Below are positions 62,752 through 64,000 of a stretch of 64,000 bases of DNA, in pieces. A program made the position numbers and the translations under genes. Location of the stretch: positions 1 through 64,000 of the forward strand of contig DAOOIT010000009.1 of NCBI GenBank assembly GCA_035384565.1, written 5' to 3'. Within the stretch, counting starts at the first letter, position 1, and each line of letters opens with the position of its first letter. Source of the stretch: Planctomycetota bacterium. GTDB taxonomy: Bacteria > Planctomycetota > PUPC01 > DSUN01. The notes beneath the pieces are model-generated. The model did no database searches, had not been told where the DNA came from, and worked only from the letters and a program-made list of their open reading frames with translations.

Positions 62752-64000
62752 ATGGCCGTCCGTCTCATCACATCTGCGCGCCCCGCGACCGTGACGGCTC
62801 TTCGTCGCGCTGTCGCCCCGGGGCAAGCCTTCGCCGCGTTCCTCGCGAGGCCCCATGCGTTCTTCCTCGACAGCGGGTTGGCGGGGTCGCCCCTCGCGCG
62901 GTTCTCGTTCCTCGGCGCCGAGCCGCGCCTGCGCGTGTCGGCCAAGGGCCGGGCCATCCGTCTCTGCGAGGGCGGCCGGGAACAACGCCTCGAGGGCAAC
63001 CCGTTCCAGGTGCTGCGCGCGCTGCTCGAACAGCACCGCACGCCGCTCGCGAGCGGCCCGGTGCCATTCCTCGGCGGCTTCGTGGGCTACCTGGGCTACG
63101 ACCTGTGCCACTTCATCGAACGCCTGCCGCGCACGGCGGCCGACGACCTGGCGCTGCCCGACATGTACTTCGGCCTGTACGAGAACCTTGCGGCCTACGA
63201 CCACGCGACGGGGCGCTGGTATGCGGTCACGGCCGGCGGCGATGCCGCAGCCGTCGCGCATCTCGACGAGTTGCTGGCCACTGCCGCCGCCCTGCCCTCC
63301 CCGGGCGCTCCCGGGCCGGCCTCAGTGGGACCGCTCCGGGCGAACTTCACCCGCGACGCCTATCTGGCCGCCATCCGCAAGGCGAAGGATTATATCGCCG
63401 CGGGCGACATTTTCCAGGTGAATCTCTCGCAGCGGTTCGAGACGGCGCTGGCGATCTCCCCCGCCGAGCTGTATGGCCGCCTGCGCCAGGCCAACCCTGC
63501 GCCCTTCGCCGCCTACCTGGCGTTGGACGACGGGGCGGCCGTGCTGTCGAGCTCGCCCGAACGCTTCCTCAAGGTGACGGGCCGACGGGTGGAGACGCGG
63601 CCCATCAAGGGCACCCGCCCCCGCGGCGCCACGCCAGAGGACGACCGGCGCCTTGCGGCCGAACTCGTGGCCAGCGCGAAGGATGCGGCGGAACTGACGA
63701 TGATCGTGGACCTCGAGCGCAACGACCTCGGCCGGGTGTGCGACTATGGCTCGGTGCGGGTGGCCGAGCACAAGGCCGTGGAGGCGTACGCATCGGTCTT
63801 CCACCTCGTGTCCACCGTCGAGGGCTCGCTGCACGAGGGGCGCGATCTGGTGGACCTGCTCAAGGCCACTTTCCCCGGCGGCTCGATCACAGGCGCGCCC
63901 AAGATCCGCTCGATGGAGATCATAGACGAGCTGGAACCCACGCAGCGGAGCGTCTATACGGGCAGCATCGGGTATTTGGGCCTCGACGGCACGGCCGACC
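62752..64000 (+). CDS. pabB: Aminodeoxychorismate synthase component I (truncated by window edge)
   Basis: Converts chorismate and ammonia to aminodeoxychorismate for folate. About 416 residues are visible and the frame is open at the right edge. The diagnostic RPIKGTRPRGATPEDD has the lysine typical of PabB, where anthranilate synthases have alanine. Further chorismate-family blocks are GDIFQVNLSQRFE, SSSPERFLKV, TMIVDLERNDLGRVC and FPGGSITGAPKIRSMEI. The start MAVRLITSARP at 62752 is the best ATG, although its ribosome site is weak. Without the C-terminus, fusion to a lyase domain cannot be excluded. It is divergent from leuS. Confidence 0.9.
   Translation, partial: MAVRLITSARPATVTALRRAVAPGQAFAAFLARPHAFFLDSGLAGSPLARFSFLGAEPRLRVSAKGRAIRLCEGGREQRLEGNPFQVLRALLEQHRTPLASGPVPFLGGFVGYLGYDLCHFIERLPRTAADDLALPDMYFGLYENLAAYDHATGRWYAVTAGGDAAAVAHLDELLATAAALPSPGAPGPASVGPLRANFTRDAYLAAIRKAKDYIAAGDIFQVNLSQRFETALAISPAELYGRLRQANPAPFAAYLALDDGAAVLSSSPERFLKVTGRRVETRPIKGTRPRGATPEDDRRLAAELVASAKDAAELTMIVDLERNDLGRVCDYGSVRVAEHKAVEAYASVFHLVSTVEGSLHEGRDLVDLLKATFPGGSITGAPKIRSMEIIDELEPTQRSVYTGSIGYLGLDGTAD

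Overview
This window is about 64 kb of very GC-rich, gene-dense bacterial chromosome with no plasmid, phage or rRNA signature. The gene content suggests an anaerobic or oxygen-sensitive heterotroph: an oxygen-sensitive class III ribonucleotide reductase with its activase, rubrerythrin, a CX2CX2CX7C iron-sulfur flavoprotein and a small ferredoxin. Exported polysaccharide-lyase-like and peptidase-like proteins point to polymer use. Several families (a GlmL-like ATPase with DUF6754, a DUF6785-type membrane protein, a PcRGLX/YetA-like lyase) and the abundant short extragenic repeats are what I associate with Planctomycetota and neighbouring PVC lineages; that placement is inference. Promoters look conventional: more than fifteen start regions carry a TTGACA-like box 16-18 bp from a TATAAT-like box.

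Layout. 68-3235 (minus): tyrA, an active-type diguanylate cyclase and a polytopic glycosyltransferase-like protein. 3457-7854 (plus): an atypical Ser/Thr kinase, accA, ispF, cysS and a small exported protein. 7855-8697 is an extragenic repeat zone, followed by a giant ten-PAS hybrid histidine kinase (8698-13581) and a convergent orphan ABC permease (13587-14558). 14643-22253 (plus) is a compact cluster of mostly uncharacterised genes: a PH-like membrane protein, a small protein, a GlmL/MutL-type ATPase, a KOW-tailed protein, a DUF6754 protein and three further membrane proteins; a rhomboid-TPR protein follows. 23963-25776 (minus) holds a DUF502 protein and a class II aldolase.

25870-38820 (plus) holds a double-hotdog thioesterase, an M14-like exported peptidase, an iron-sulfur flavoprotein, a large exported lyase-like protein, a VapBC-type toxin-antitoxin pair, a DUF6785-type membrane protein, a three-unit 82-bp hairpin array, a creatininase-family protein, pyrE, nnrE, a degenerate GGDEF protein behind a strongly structured RNA leader, and a rubredoxin-ferredoxin protein. 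38911-46630 (minus) is the core block rpmE, prfA, prmC, murA, ffh, rpsP, trmD, rplS and yraN, then a small exported protein. 46846-47346 is rubrerythrin. 48033-56698 (minus) runs nrdR, nrdD, a redoxin, the nrdD activase, an AmrS-like radical SAM protein and smc, with two candidate NrdR boxes upstream. 57391-59867 is an ABC ATPase and permease. 59879-62575 is leuS, and 62752 to the right edge is a truncated pabB-type gene.

The most notable items are: (1) the GlmL-DUF6754 membrane cluster, which looks like an undescribed complex; (2) the nested-helix RNA leader at 37828-37945; (3) a family of paired hairpins with 37-39-nt linkers found at three loci; (4) back-to-back promoters whose start codons lie at the predicted transcription starts (leaderless); and (5) 7-mer repeat arrays, one of them inside the leuS coding region.
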